This document shows positions 39,156 to 52,176 of a stretch of DNA of 64,000 nucleotides, in pieces. The stretch spans positions 329,046 through 393,045 of the forward strand of contig BEXV01000118.1 of NCBI GenBank assembly GCA_003118195.1, given 5' to 3'. Both the position numbers and the translations under genes were made by a program. Source of the DNA: Hemicentrotus pulcherrimus. Its lineage: Eukaryota; Echinodermata; Echinoidea; Camarodonta; Strongylocentrotidae. The stretch's first letter is position 1. The number at the start of each line of letters is the position of its first letter. The notes under the pieces are model-generated. The model was not told where the DNA came from. It did not search any database and worked only from the letters and a program-made list of their open reading frames with translations.

Positions 39156-42100
39156 TATGATTTGCAATTTTCAAGTGAACAGTCGGTGAGTTTGGGAGAG
39201 GATTGTCGCAAAGGAAATACTTCTAGCAAAGTCTAGATCCATGGTGTAGATGAGTGAAAGCGAACCTCGGTCTAGATTTTGAAAGTCGGGAACGGGAAGG
39301 TCAGGCGACCCTCGCATCCTCTCCTAAAATCTGAACCCGAAACCCCACGAGAAGCGAGGAAAGGATAAAACGTCAAGTCAATTACCTTTCACGTGTATGA
39401 AGATAACTGATCTAAAAAGCATACTAAGGAATCATAAACTGATCATATAGATTAGTAGCATGATATGGTGATACGGTTCTTCAAGTAACAGTTTAAAATG
39501 TATCAAGGAGAAAGGAAAAAAAATAGGATCAGTGGATCATATTAGAGGAAACGCGCACGAATAGAGTGTGGATTTTTTATTTTAGTCGGCGTGTGTTCAT
39601 CATGAGAAAATGTGGAACCTATCACAGTGACTAAATAAAAAAAATGAATAAATCAGATCAACAAAATTGCTTTTTCATTAAATATTCACCTTTTTTAAAG
39701 CAATCTGTAACATTTCCAAATGGACAATGCTCGTAATGACACTGTCGAACCACGAGAGATGAAACCGGCAGAACGGAAGTGTAATTCGACCATAACAACA
39801 GAATGGTGTCCTATACAAAAGTGAGAAGTGGTCATGGGTCCACTCGGGTCTACTCGGCAACTTGGTCACCCCCCCCCCCAACTCTGTTTCAGTCACTTTT
39901 GATATTTAACGTTGTAACAGCCGAATGGTAATATAAAGTGATATATCTTACACATTTTACTTCTAAGAGCATGTCCAGAAAAAAGACTTATTTACCACTT
40001 TCCACAATCTAGGTTTAAGAAAAGGATATGTTCTTCATTTTTGATACTTTTGATAATCATCTATAAATTTAACATTATTTAATCATTCGCATAGTCTATA
40101 TTCATGTAAAATAATAGACAGAACCGTGTCAATGGTAGTCTTGCACTTAACGCCATTTATAAGAATGACGTCACCATCAAATGTATTTTATATGGTTTAC
40201 AAAAGAATTTTATCATTTCTGCATCAGTGATTTGAAAAACATATTTTATTTTTATGACCAATTTATATCAAAATGTGGTTACGGTCAATTAAAGCTTATC
40301 CCAATGGGCCTGGCGGCTCGGACTTTACCTTGTTGAACGAGAAATGAAGTTAGCGATCAATTATAGATCTGCATTAAATCACGTGCTTCTGTGCAATTCG
40401 TCTGGGGGAATTATAAGCAGAGATTCGGTAGCTTAATTGAATTTCCATCTCCAGTAAGCATCGCATACGGGGTTGGTTATTCGCATTGTCATCGAGCAGA
40501 AGGTGGGTTATGGTGCCGTTTGTCTAGGGGCCATCATCGCGATATGATCACGGTTGAATCACAGGTTTTCCGTCCAATGTGACAGGCCTTCACCCAGTAT
40601 ATAAATTATTAAGCAAAACTGATGTTAAAAGTTCATAGTGAGAAATTAAGCCACCTTTTGTTCTCAACCTAATCTTTTCATTAAAAATCTTTAAAATAAA
40701 AAAAGTGTCAGGAAGAAGGTTTTTTATAGTTTTTTTATTGAACGCGAAAGATAAAAAATGATAAATTTAGTTAAACAGCATGTGTGTAGAGAACATCATT
40801 TTTTTAAAAGAATTATCATCAATCTGGCGCCTACAAGTCATTTACAATCATTTTATCTGACAATCATTTTGCTGGTTTGGTAAATTGTCACTGGTTTGAG
40901 GAAAGTAATAAAACTAGTTTAGTTTGAAAGTCAATCTGAAACAAGATTCGAACAACATCTTTCCACTTTTACAATTGTATTCCAAAGTATCCCCTTATAC
41001 TAAACACAGCGGATCCCTACCTAACCACTGGTAGACATGAGGAATGTTTCGAAAGCAGAAAAAGTAGGTTACATTATTAGCAATTCAAAACTAAAATCGT
41101 ATTTTGAAAATCTCTCGAATACAGCACTAAAGTTCGCATTTCTTTGTTTCGCATTTCACTTCCCGGTAGTTTGCATAATCTAGCCTGACAGACGAAATAA
41201 GGCAGGTATTATCGACTCTACTCATCCAATGACGTATTTATGCTTCAGCCTCGTCTGTCCGATGAACGTGATTCATCAATTAAAGGGTCTTATAACGTTC
41301 ACATGAAATTTGTACTGTTATAGACTGATTACCTTGGGTTCATCCACTGTCTTGAAGTTAAAGAGAGCTTTGGAGCCAGGAAGCAGGAAAACTTCGAAGC
41401 GTAAACACCGAACAATAAAAGTTCTACACCGTGGAAGAACAGGGCCATGGGAGAAATGGGCTATCCAACCGTTTGTCTATACTCCACACATTTACTTACT
41501 TTCTTATCGTTTGAAATGTGTTTTAAGGTTTAAAAAACAAACAAACTTGTATGTATATACGGATTTCGGAGATAAAAACAAACAAACAAACAAAGCTATA
41601 ACCTTCACACTAACCCTTTACCCAATTTGTCGGAATAATAATAAGCAGGTTTTATGATCCAAGCCGATGAAAAAGATATTATTCATAGTGTTGTTCCTTC
41701 TTGTTATAATTAAAGCGTTGCAAACATCACTCCACATGTTTGAGCCACATTTTTCTCTTGTAGGTTCAGTTGTTTAAATTTACTTAAAGATAGCTTTACT
41801 CAAGTTGAAGCCACATAGCTGGTCAGATTCCTTTTTTTTTTATTTAATAGTTTAAGTCAAACCCGACTAAGAATTGATCTACTCAGTAGTTTTCATAAAG
41901 TAAAAGAGAAGTTAAAGGGCTACATGAGACATACGCAATGGAAGAAACGCATGCAAAGATCAAATTGAAACCTAGTTCTAACAAAAATTAATGTAAACAG
42001 CCGAGGCTGTGGTATTTCGTGGTAATCTCCTATTTATATTTTACCTATAGAACTTCACTGAAATTATTGGAAACGTTTTTTGTTGTTGTGCTTTTAAGAT

Positions 42101-42937
42101 GCATTATGATTGTTTTCATAATTTGTTTCTTCTAATTGTATACTTGTTCATACTCCCATGCAACTTGTTTTCACCAATTTTTATTTTATTCGTCTTTTCT
42201 TACTTTATATCCACATTCCTTTGTCTGTATTATTCATTTCACCATATTAAGCTCAGTCCCACCTACTCATAACATTCTAGAGAATATATTAGCTCTAAAC
42301 ATGCCCGAAGTCCTAAAAGGTGCAGGGACAGCGTTTTCAATGTATTCATCTGTTATCAATGACTTTAATATCAGTCAGGTAGCAAAAATAGAAATCTTCA
42401 AAAACCTTTTTCAACTTTCGATCCAATTTTTAATGAGATTAACCCTTTTACTTTTTTTTTTTACCCAGGATATGAAACGGCATGTCGGATGTATTATTTT
42501 GACACATTAAATTTAGGGTGTGAAAAACTCGTTTATCTACTAATAACAACTACCATGTTACTGTTAATGTGATGGATTTCCGCCAGAATCTATACTGTGT
42601 TAAAAACGAAGCAATCTTCCCAAGATATTGATATCGAAATGTGTTCATAACACTCGCCCGGTTTTCTGTCTTATGTACAGTATTTAAAATTGACATTGTT
42701 CATTTGATTTTACACAGTTTCGTCAATTCAAAAGAAATCTTCGCAGTTAAAAGCTGAATTGTAAGTATCTTTTTAATTTTAATATTTGTTAATACAATAA
42801 GATTACAAACATATAAGTTGTGAATGTGAATATAACAATTATGATGGTAAATAGTCAATATAATTATTATCACTAGGCTAGAGAGCAAGGATGTTTTGAA
42901 TAATATTGTTGTTTATATAACACACTGATTTTTGATG
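39156..42937. other. Non-coding stretch
   Basis: AT-rich DNA with no supported exon. The open frames at 41310-41657 and 42136-42510 (+) lack recognisable domains and splice context. Confidence 0.5.
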
Positions 42938-43640
42938 TTTATTTGTCAATTTGAGGGTGCTGATTCAAAAACCAATGAGTACAAGACGCGAAACTTTGAG
43001 CATTTTTCGTAAAATGCAAAAATTAAAAATGGCCGCCAAATCATGAAAACGCTTATTCTATTGAAATTTAACAAGCCATTTTCAGTTTTTTTGTTAATTC
43101 GAGGGTGATTGATTGATTGATTTTATTCGCCAAGCCTCCAACATACAACAATATAAAAGAATAACAGATCGAAAGTAAGTCAGAAGTAAACATGATAACC
43201 CACGATAGCTCGAGAGCTTATTTCCAGTAGTGATGATTCCAGATCCAATGAGTACCAGACGCGAAACCTTGAGCATTTCTCACCAAATGCGAACATTCAA
43301 AATGGCCGCAAAATGTACACCAAATCATGAAATCACCTATTCTGTGCCATTGAATAGGTTATTTGAGGGTTTCTTGTTAATTCGAGGGTGCTGAACCCAT
43401 ATCTGATTATTGTCAGACGCCTTACTTCGAGCATTTTATGCAAACTACGAAAATTCAAAATGGCCGCCGAATCATGATAACGTTTGTTCTATGGACATTT
43501 ATCATGTTGCTTGATGGATTTTGGCAAATCGACGGTGCGTATTCCAAACCCGATGAAATAGCCGGATGCGTACTTTGAGCACGTGGTGCGGAAATCATGT
43601 GGAGGAAAAAAATGGCCGCCAAAACAGGAATATTTATTCT
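42938..43640. repeat. ~155-bp tandem repeat with a conserved AAAATGGCCGCC core
   Basis: At least four diverged copies share the order 'GTTAATTCGAGGGTGCTGA', 'AATGAGTACNAGACGCGAAA', 'TTTGAGCAT' and 'AAAATGGCCGCC'. The core falls at about 43026, 43299, 43457 and 43609. Once the 123-bp insertion in copy 2 is removed, the spacing is about 150-160 bp. A weaker core (AAAATGGCCGAC) at about 43780 may be a fifth remnant. The short open frames here are chance. Confidence 0.85.
43108..43230 (-). mobile_element. Retroelement 3' fragment inserted in the tandem repeat, (TCAA)n tail
   Basis: On the minus strand the fragment ends GGCGAATAAAA followed by TCAATCAATCAATCA. It interrupts the second copy of the 155-bp repeat exactly between GAGGGTG and TGATTCC, where the other copies are continuous. 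GTGAT at 43105-43109 and 43230-43234 is a plausible 5-bp target-site duplication. Confidence 0.65.
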
Positions 43641-45960
43641 TAAAAACTCTCTACATCACTTATTATTACGCATTTTCTTAATTCTTATCACCATAGAGAC
43701 CGAATTGCTTACCTTCAGCCCATTATCTGCAAAGAAACTTTCTTTTACTAGTTTGATTTGTTCCTGTCCAATCACGATTAAAATGGCCGACATACCCAAC
43801 ATGTACAATAATCTTTGCAAACTGTATGAATAGAAATAGTGCACTGAGTGTATGCTTTATCTAGAGGTTACTCACAAGAATCCATCAAAAAACATTTTAT
43901 ATATTAACAAAAAACAAAAAAAAAAAACGGTTCGGGCCTTTTCCTATGGGGCCTAGCTTAGACTATATTCAGATAATATATCTCATATCACGCTTAATGT
44001 GAATATGCTTAGTACAAGTCGTTATGGATTTTAAACTTGATTTTAACCTAGAATCGAGGCTATGTATGATCAATTTTGGGGAAAACTTTGTTTCTACTCC
44101 TTTTCTCGTTACTTTACACATGATTTTTCTTACCAAATCCTATCAAAATTGTGTATTTTTATTTGCATCAAGACGACCAGCAGTATAATACCGCGCCTTA
44201 CATCATAGCTTTTGGCACTTGATTGTGAGAAAAATAAATCTTAAATTCCTTTAACCTCATTAATAGGCATTACATTACAGGGTCCGCTGTTTTGTATCAA
44301 CGATATTAATTATGATAGTTGCCTCTGAGACCAACGTAACGTGTAAAACACGTGGGAGTCGATATACTAGATTCAGTGTCTTGTTTAAGATGTGACGTAG
44401 TCTCTGCGTTATTTCCCCATCACATGTAGGCCTACGTCATAATAAAACTACCCCAAACGAACAGCTCAAGGAGAAATAGGTTTTTAAAGCTGTTAAGACA
44501 AAATGGGGCCAATGGGGAAGGGGGTAAGTCATCAGGTAACCTACCCGTGAACAGTTGTCAAATTTCTTCATAGAATATATTTACAAACAAGGAATGACTT
44601 ATTAGAGTTTGTGGGTGTCAGAATATCCCCTTTACGTTTTTATCTTTACCACATCTACACATATATTAAGTAGGCCTATTATATGCAGCAAGCACATGAT
44701 GCGGTTCAGGTACCCCTTCATTACTTATTCGATGATAGATTTATTATATAATATCTCAATAATCTATCTGAGACGTGGGTATCTGTATGTTGAAAAAGAT
44801 ATAATCGTCTCTGCTATAAATCTTTTATATTTGTAATAAACTGAATCACTACAAAATACAAAATTTATATTTGATCAAGATTAAGATTTTGATTTGGAAA
44901 AGATTCATCATGCTTTTTAAAGTTAGGTTTACCGTTTACTGTAAACTGTAAAGTCCAAAATTATGTTGATTTTCTAAAATGAAAAAGGAATTCATGACAA
45001 AGTCTCTGTTGGCTGTTACAATTTAATTTTGGCAGAATATTTTGACAATCGATGGGGCAAAAATAACGCGACCGCTTACCTAGGCATATGAATGAAAGGT
45101 AGCCGTGATTTGGATTATTTATTGTTGTGATTTAGAATATTCAATATTGTGATTTAATTTTTTTTTTAAAATATATGTAAGGGTAAATGCATCGATTTTT
45201 GTTTAAAAGTTGCACTAGGTACGATTTAATTTCCAGACCGCATCAATGTTGTGTAATATATTGATGACGTTTTATTTGTCGCACACACGCACTCTCACGC
45301 AAGAACACACCTGAGCTGTCATTAAACCCGAGTGCTGCCAAAATTGTTTCATTTTCATTAATAACTTTCATTGCCTTTTCATTTCACATGCTCATTCTAA
45401 AATCATCCCAATTAGATCCATGATTCTTTGACGAGGGAGGGAGAGGGGAGGAGCTTTTAAGAAATGCCAAAAAGCAAACGAAATGATGAATACAAAGGGC
45501 TATCACATATTTTGAATATAAAATTCGCAGAATACAACCAAAATATTTTTTAAAAATATGACAGCATGTCCAACATTTGGTACATGTTCTTACTCAGGTG
45601 TGTATTCTAAGTATTTGGTTTTTGTTATTTGGGGTGTGCCCGATGCTGTCCCCTCCTTCCCCCACCTCGGGGATCCAATGCTGTCAGCAGACCGATTACA
45701 GAGCATTGAGTACACATCTATCATATGATTAAACCCGCTTATATCCGTATATGTTTAATAAGTTAACTCTTTTCCAGTCTGTCACAGAGAAACTTCAGCT
45801 TTCCACCCACACGCACATACAAAATTTATATGAAAAAACATTAATAAATACCCATTATCAACCAAATCTAGATCGTTCTATGTAAAGCCATAAATATTCA
45901 AGAAAAAAAGACGATAGATGTTTCACAGCCATGATAAAATTATATCTCGTTGGATTTTAT

Positions 45961-46080
45961 CTTCTTTTTCATCTCCCTTCTTCTTTCTTCTTCTAGTTTT
46001 TCTTCTTTCACTTCGACTTCTTCCTCTTCTTCTTCTTGCCGCTCCTCCTCCACCTCCTCTTCTTCCTTTTTCTTTTCATC
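45961..46080. repeat. (TTC/TCC)n polypyrimidine tract
   Basis: A degenerate TTC and TCC repeat. It creates matching Ser/Phe-rich and Glu/Lys-rich open frames on the two strands, which I do not call as genes. Confidence 0.9.
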
Positions 46081-46953
46081 AAAGCTGAATAATGAGCCAA
46101 GGAAAAAGAAAGGGAACTCTGCCAAGCAAGTTTTCCCAATCATTTGAATACAGGCCGCCTCATGAATGCAAATTTGAGTTATGCCTCTCAGTCAATGTGA
46201 TTTCGAGCAAGTTTTTTCCGTTTATGGAGACTCTTCATTATTAGCTAGGTGTCAACGCTTTCAAGAAAATATCAATATGAAGAAAGGTTAACAAAAGTTC
46301 AAGATCTTTGTTTTTCGCACATATTTTAAGCCCGGATTAATGACTAAAAACCACGCGATGTCACTGATGTTGAGAAGTCACTAGCAAATCTAGTTCGTCT
46401 GGTATATCATGGGGGCTCCATGTGCGCACAAACCCCTGGCCGAACCTCATCAGAACTGTTATTTTCGGCGCCACCGGAAATCATTGATAATATCACTCAC
46501 TCGTATAATACGACCCATAGGCCTATAAATACAGTCGATTAACTACATCTCTCTTCTGTTTTTTCCAAACGTCTATGAGCAGTTATCCATGCAAGATTAA
46601 AGATGATATGATTCCGAAGCTGATAATGAGACAAACACAAAAGACCGTTGTCATGGCGACATAGAGCTGACAACTATTCATGCTTTCTCACGCGTGTAAA
46701 GTTAAGCCATGTACATGATGTACGTCATATCAAAGTTGACCCCCCACACAGCAATTTTTGTTATGCCCATGTTTGGGGTCATTTCTTCTCCTTTTGTCCT
46801 TCTTTCGTTTAGCTTTTATTCCCTAGATTCTAGATCCTTTTTAAGTAAGCTTTAAGTTTGTTTTACTCAGTGACAACAGCAGTAGTAGTGGTACTGATGA
46901 ATACTATTGATATTTTTTTATAAATGATAATATTAATGATTATAGTTCTGTAG

Positions 46954-47074
46954 ATGATGATTGAGGAAGAGGAGGACGAGGAGGATGAGGACGTTGACGA
47001 TGGTAATGATGATGATGGTGATGATGATGACGATAGTGATGATGATGACGATGGTGATGATGATGGTGATGATA
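46954..47074. repeat. (GAT)n / (GAC) repeat tract
   Basis: GAGGAC units pass into an array of GATGAT and GATGGT units, about 120 bp in all. Confidence 0.9.
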
Positions 47075-48679
47075 AAATCGATAATGTTTAATTGAGATTA
47101 AAAGCGTCAAACGCATTTTTTCCCTCCTTTCTGTACGGCCAGCCTTAAATGCCTATTGCCCATGAGGCGTAATTAGTATTGCCTGCACTTATTCAGACTG
47201 TGTATGTACCTGAACAGATATTTGCAATAACAATATTTTTCATTAACCATTTTTTTTACTGTGTCAGTCTCTCATGATGCGTCAAAATATGACGCAGTCT
47301 TACGTCAGACATTATGACACCTCGTGCAAAACCAATATTAAACCGATATCAGATCAACGCAATCTTTTGTACAACGTGTTATTATTAAAGGTAGGTCATA
47401 GGTGGGTTAAACTCATGACTGTTACGCAACAGATTAAATGTCTGGCTGTCAAACCCGGGAGCAATAAGTTCGAGTTATCAAAGAACAGTTTTGATTGAAT
47501 CCATCCCTAATTTTGATAATATCGACTTAACAAGGTATCCTGTTTTTCAATGGTGGATCGTGCTAACGGTGATGATGACTTATTACTTAAATAAAACATA
47601 AGGGTGTTAATTAGCATAAAATGTGCCTGTGTTTTAAAGATGTCTATTGAGATGTCTCTAGTATGTATAATCAGAAGAAGAAAAAAGAGTGTCATCACCA
47701 CTTTGCTTGTCACAACGTCTCATAGAAATTGCCACATTTGAACATGGGAAAAGAAACACAGTACATGAAGGTCTATGGTACTATTCTTTGCCAAAACGAC
47801 ATTACATGATTAAAGCAAACAGGTCGAACAATCTAGACAACTTGTTAACATGATTCAGCAGTTCTGTGTCAGTATAAATGATTTCAAAGGAAAAATATTA
47901 ACGCATTTTGAGGCCTTTAAAGGATCATTACCTACGCTAGTTAAGTCTTTAAGCGTATCATGTCCGTGATCACAGCAGTAAGTGCACTGTTGGTTTTTTG
48001 TGTACGACATGACGTACATGAGGGCTTCATGGTTCTAAGAGACATGCTCCGGCTACAATTGCTTCGTGGCGATCTTAATAGTGAACTTATCTTACCCGCG
48101 AAATTCCCAACCTTGGACCAGACACTTAACATAATCGTACTCCTAAACCTAACCTAAAACCCAGTTCCAACCCTTGCAACGTTTAGCCGTAAAGACCACA
48201 CCAGTCCTTGACCTAGTCCTACGTTAATAAATGACGTGTGCAAAAGGCATTATTTGACCGAGACATCTCTGATGGTGTAAGATTTGTTGGTAAAACAATT
48301 GCTAGAAAGCGTGTACAAATAAATACATATATGTTTCTACTATAGAGAGATTATTTTAGCTCTATTTGAGGGATCACAAATGACACAGCAGCTTTGTAAT
48401 CGACCACTTTTTTAAATTCTTATTTCGTGTTTCATTTCAGACTGAGTCATTTCATTGTGCTCCCAAAAACATTGTTTAGTTTCGAGGACAAGTTTGTATT
48501 GTCTCTCCAAGTACACATTTTACATAAAAAGAGGTGTAGAACAGGGAAATCGATGGAAGAACGAGGGTTCAGTATGATTCTGTTTAGAAACAATTTGCTT
48601 ATTCCATGAACAACATTATAGGTTATTACCCTCCAACTCAAATCGAGAGATTTTATCCACCTTTTCATTTCATTCGTGA

Positions 48680-48717
48680 GAAAATTTAGAAATTTGGAAA
48701 TTTGGAAATTTGGAAAT
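48680..48717. repeat. (AAATTTGG)n short tandem repeat
   Basis: About four tandem copies of AAATTTGG, the first imperfect. Confidence 0.9.
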
Positions 48718-48825
48718 CCAACTTTGTAAAAGAACAGAGCCATGAAGCTTCCGGTTGTCTTCCAACTTGTCTTATATTGGGTGGAGATTGACATAATCCT
48801 GAACACGGAGTACATCTGGATGAAT

Positions 48826-48960
48826 TGATTGATTGATTGATTTTATTCCATTTCATATAATTATTTCAATTGTTTGCCCAATTATAAAAGATAGCATAGC
48901 AACATCACAAATAAACAATTCTGAGCTCCAGACATGCAGAAGCGCTTTTAAGTCTTTTTT
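48826..48960 (-). mobile_element. Retroelement 3' fragment with (TCAA)n tail
   Basis: On the minus strand it ends ATGGAATAAAA followed by TCAATCAATCAATCAA. The tail type matches that of the fragment at 43108-43230, though the bodies differ. The right boundary is uncertain because a poly-T/poly-G tract with an unresolved base (48978) follows. Confidence 0.5.
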
Positions 48961-48978
48961 TTTTTGGGGGGGGGGGGN

Positions 48979-51749
48979 GGTTTTTTAAAAAATGCCAAAA
49001 TGCACGGGTATACATAAAGAAAGGTTGTGCATAAGTTTGATATCCATTAAATTCATTAAAAAGTCTAAACGTCTTCGAGAAATATCATATTCGTCACAAC
49101 AATACGCGGAAGTGAGACATTGTGTATTTCAGTTGTGTAAATTAGCCTTGTCTTCCTACAGTGCAAGCCAACCACAATTAAACGAAATACAATAACTAGG
49201 AAAAAACCTTAAATTTCCTTGGAACTGGGTACTAATAAAATAGGCTGACAATGGGATATTTTCATTAATTCGGCTTTTGAACGAGTTTTTGTCTTTCCTC
49301 TTTTGTAGCTCATGTCAAGTTATTTATAAAACACGGCCTCCTCCAAGGATCTGTGTCTTTCTTTAGCAAGAATTCTGACATCTAAATGTAAAGTATTTTT
49401 GTCATACTACTTGGAAGGCTAATTGGACAATTTCAAGAGTGAAGATTTCAGGTACAGCCTATTCTTGTGATGGGATTTCTTTTTTTTTTTCACGAGGATT
49501 CGCGAGACTTAAAGTTAGAGGCCTGTTTTATAGGATGGGTTTAGGCTTCTGTTTAAAAACAGGTTTTGCAATGAAATTTAGTCTCAGGTCCAGTAAGATT
49601 ACCTTTTCTTAAGCGCGCTTATCAATCAGGGTCGTGTTTAAACTTTAATTGAATATGCAGAATACAGACAAAAGTGTTTATCTCATCGAACTGATGACAA
49701 CTTGATGAATCACGAGCCCGAATGTTTATGAGCCAAAATAATCACTGTACCGAGATTCTCGGGCAAGTGGACTTTCGGTACCACAAGCCTGCAGTCTGAT
49801 GGAGTTTCTTCTGGTCTTCTGATACGGTGTATATGCAAAAGGATAAACTGTATTTATCACTTTTTTTTTACCACTCGCTGATAAGTATTAGATCAAATTC
49901 TCAAACCAAGCAAATCTGCTCCCATGGAAAATAAGACAATTTGAAACGTACACTTTAGCACTCCTATCAAGGGATTTAAAGATCAAAATATGCCTTAAAT
50001 TTTCTTAAAGGTGTAGCGTTCATACTCATAAGCGTCGTTATTCTATAAAAAAATCCAACTAAAAATGATTTCTCTCTTTTTTTAGCCTTTCCATTTCTAA
50101 AATATGTTGCTTTTAATATGTAAGCTTAAAAAAGACAATAATTACGATATCGTTGATAACATGAACTTATTTGATGTATGCCGAAGACGTATTTCCGACT
50201 CTCAAAGAAGTGAATATCTTTGATTTTCTAGTAGGCCTACATATTGCAAAAAATTGCCTAACTGGGTTTATTTCAGGATATCAAAATTACGCAGACACAA
50301 TTGATGTTAATTACTGGAGAGTATTTATAGCAGCTATCTATGTTGAAGATTTTCTGATAGTAAAGGTCAAAATGATTAACTTTTACTCGATGTCTCATCC
50401 TCATTCATGGAAACCACAATGATCTGTTTTCACGACCGAAAAAATAAGCCTAGTAAATGATGTGGGGCTCTATTAAAAACATACTGGATGACACATTTTA
50501 TGAAGAATTTAATAATATCAAATTATCAACTTCGAAAAAACAAGCTTGAGTTTTTGAATTGATAACAAAACAAAAAATTCTCACAGAATCCAACGAAACT
50601 TACACTAAATGTAATGAAAAAAAATTTGACATGTGCCAAAGAAAAATGGTAAACAAGTATAGTGGCAGCCCCGGGTTGAGAAATGAGCATATAAACATTA
50701 GGAAATCAAGGAAAATAGGCCCGACACCATGTGCAAATAAGAGTTGTGGTTTTTATTGAAGATGATTTCCAGTAAGTTTCTGTGAGGTTGTTTTTATTTC
50801 ACTGGTCCAAACAATCAATTAACTGCAAGATAAACAATCCAGAATTAATAATTATTATAGCCATGTTCTCTCGACATACGATGCCAATACCAGAGCCCAA
50901 GGTGAACTTCGATCAACAGGGGCTTTAGTATAGTCTATTTTATGAGAAAGATTACTTTGAATTATACACTTTTCACCAATTACAAAAACTTTTGGGAAAA
51001 GAATATTAAAAGAAAAGAAGAAAACAGGGACTTCTTTTTATTTCGTTTTACCTCTTGAATTATCTTTTACAGATACAAGAAAATATTTCATGTAGAAACC
51101 ATATAATTTTATGTCCCTCCAAAAATGGAGGCAAATGCTTAAAATGTGATGATGTATACATGTATATTATAATGAGGAGTTAAAAAAAGACCAGAAATGG
51201 TAATTTTACCCCTAACAAAACAAATTTTTTTTAAAAGAGATTGAATGAATCTATACGATAGCTTGTACTTCGTTACAGGCATAACATTCAAATCGGCATT
51301 ATGGAAATGGAATAACTAATTTTGTCTTCATTATTTACCTATTATTCACCTTTTAATGAACTTATTGAAAATGGCTCGTGTTAGTTGTCATTCATCTGAC
51401 GATTTTTCTCCCTCTCTATGGAAAAAAAAAGTTGCCTTCATGTGGATCTGGCTCATTAAGCTCTCCCGACCTGCGCCTCTAAATATAGTCTCTGAAATCT
51501 TCTTTTCCGTTCCGGGGTTGAGCATGTTGATTCTGAAAGGGGAGAAGAAAAAAATTGTGATGAGCGTAAGGGTAGTTCGTCATACAGCCGACCTGCATGC
51601 GATATCCGCGACATGGCCACGGGTTTAGAGGGGTCTCACACAGGGGAGTAAAGAGTCGTTAGTAAAACACCCAGCCGACAGCTTTCAGCCAATCATCACA
51701 CAGCTTGTGCGCAGCGGCCTGGCGCAGTGCCGGCGGTCGATCGGAAGAA
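48979..51749. other. Upstream non-coding region of the carbonic anhydrase gene
   Basis: No exon is supported. GC content rises from about 51640 toward the TATA box at 51750. The plus-strand frames at 50171-50422 and 51356-51628 have no recognisable domain. Confidence 0.5.
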
Positions 51750-51756
51750 TATAAAG
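51750..51756 (+). promoter_or_regulatory. TATA box of the carbonic anhydrase gene
   Basis: TATAAAG lies in a local GC-rich patch between CGATCGGAAGAA and GCCGCGCG. It predicts a transcription start at about 51780, giving a ~335-nt 5' leader before the ATG at 52116. The CGGAAG just upstream is an Ets-like core. A spliced leader cannot be excluded. Confidence 0.5.
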
Positions 51757-51779
51757 CCGCGCGTTTCGGCTCGTCTGTA

Positions 51780-52115
51780 TTACGTTGTTTAGTTCGGTCG
51801 TTTCACTCCCAGGCCCAAAACCTGTATTCCTCTTGGTACCATCCATTGGAAATACGACGGACCCTAACGCTCAGAAGAGTGTCGACGGTCCTTGTGGAAG
51901 CGACTTCCATTATTTGAGGAGAGAGACGGGGTCAGTTAAGCTCACTGCTGTGCTCTCCATGAGCTAAATCATTTAATTTTCATTCTTCAGAGTGCTGGTT
52001 CATTCGTGAAGGATTGAATTCAACTTATTTTTCTACTAAATTGTTCATATTTTGTATTTTGTGAGAATATATCTGAAGGTCAAGCGCTGGATCGCCCCCA
52101 AAGCAACTGATCAAC
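51780..52115 (+). other. Predicted 5' UTR
   Basis: This is the leader between the predicted start site and the ATG at 52116. It holds one upstream ATG at 51959 with a stop two codons later (ATGAGCTAA), a minimal upstream frame. The main start has A at -3 (TCAACATGA). Confidence 0.45.
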
Positions 52116-52176
52116 ATGAATGCATATATTTTACTAAGCTTAGCAACTTTGACGTTGCTGTACCAAGAATGTTTAG
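52116..52176 (+). CDS. Carbonic anhydrase exon 1: signal peptide
   Basis: It encodes [20 protein letters not shown] plus the first base of a Gly codon. A hydrophobic core of about 14 residues and small residues near the end fit a secretory signal peptide. The donor is TTTAG|GTGAGT, phase 1. Confidence 0.9.

Larger units (their letters stand above)
43641..48825. other. Non-coding stretch with two long trinucleotide-type tracts
   Basis: No exon is supported. It holds a TTC/TCC-rich tract (45961-46080) and a GAT-rich tract (46954-47074), listed separately. The frame pairs near 47941-48157 overlap on both strands and show no domain. Confidence 0.5.

Noticed and set aside
45940..46147. Ser/Phe-rich and Glu/Lys-rich frames on opposite strands
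   Set aside because: Both are translations of a TTC/TCC low-complexity tract.
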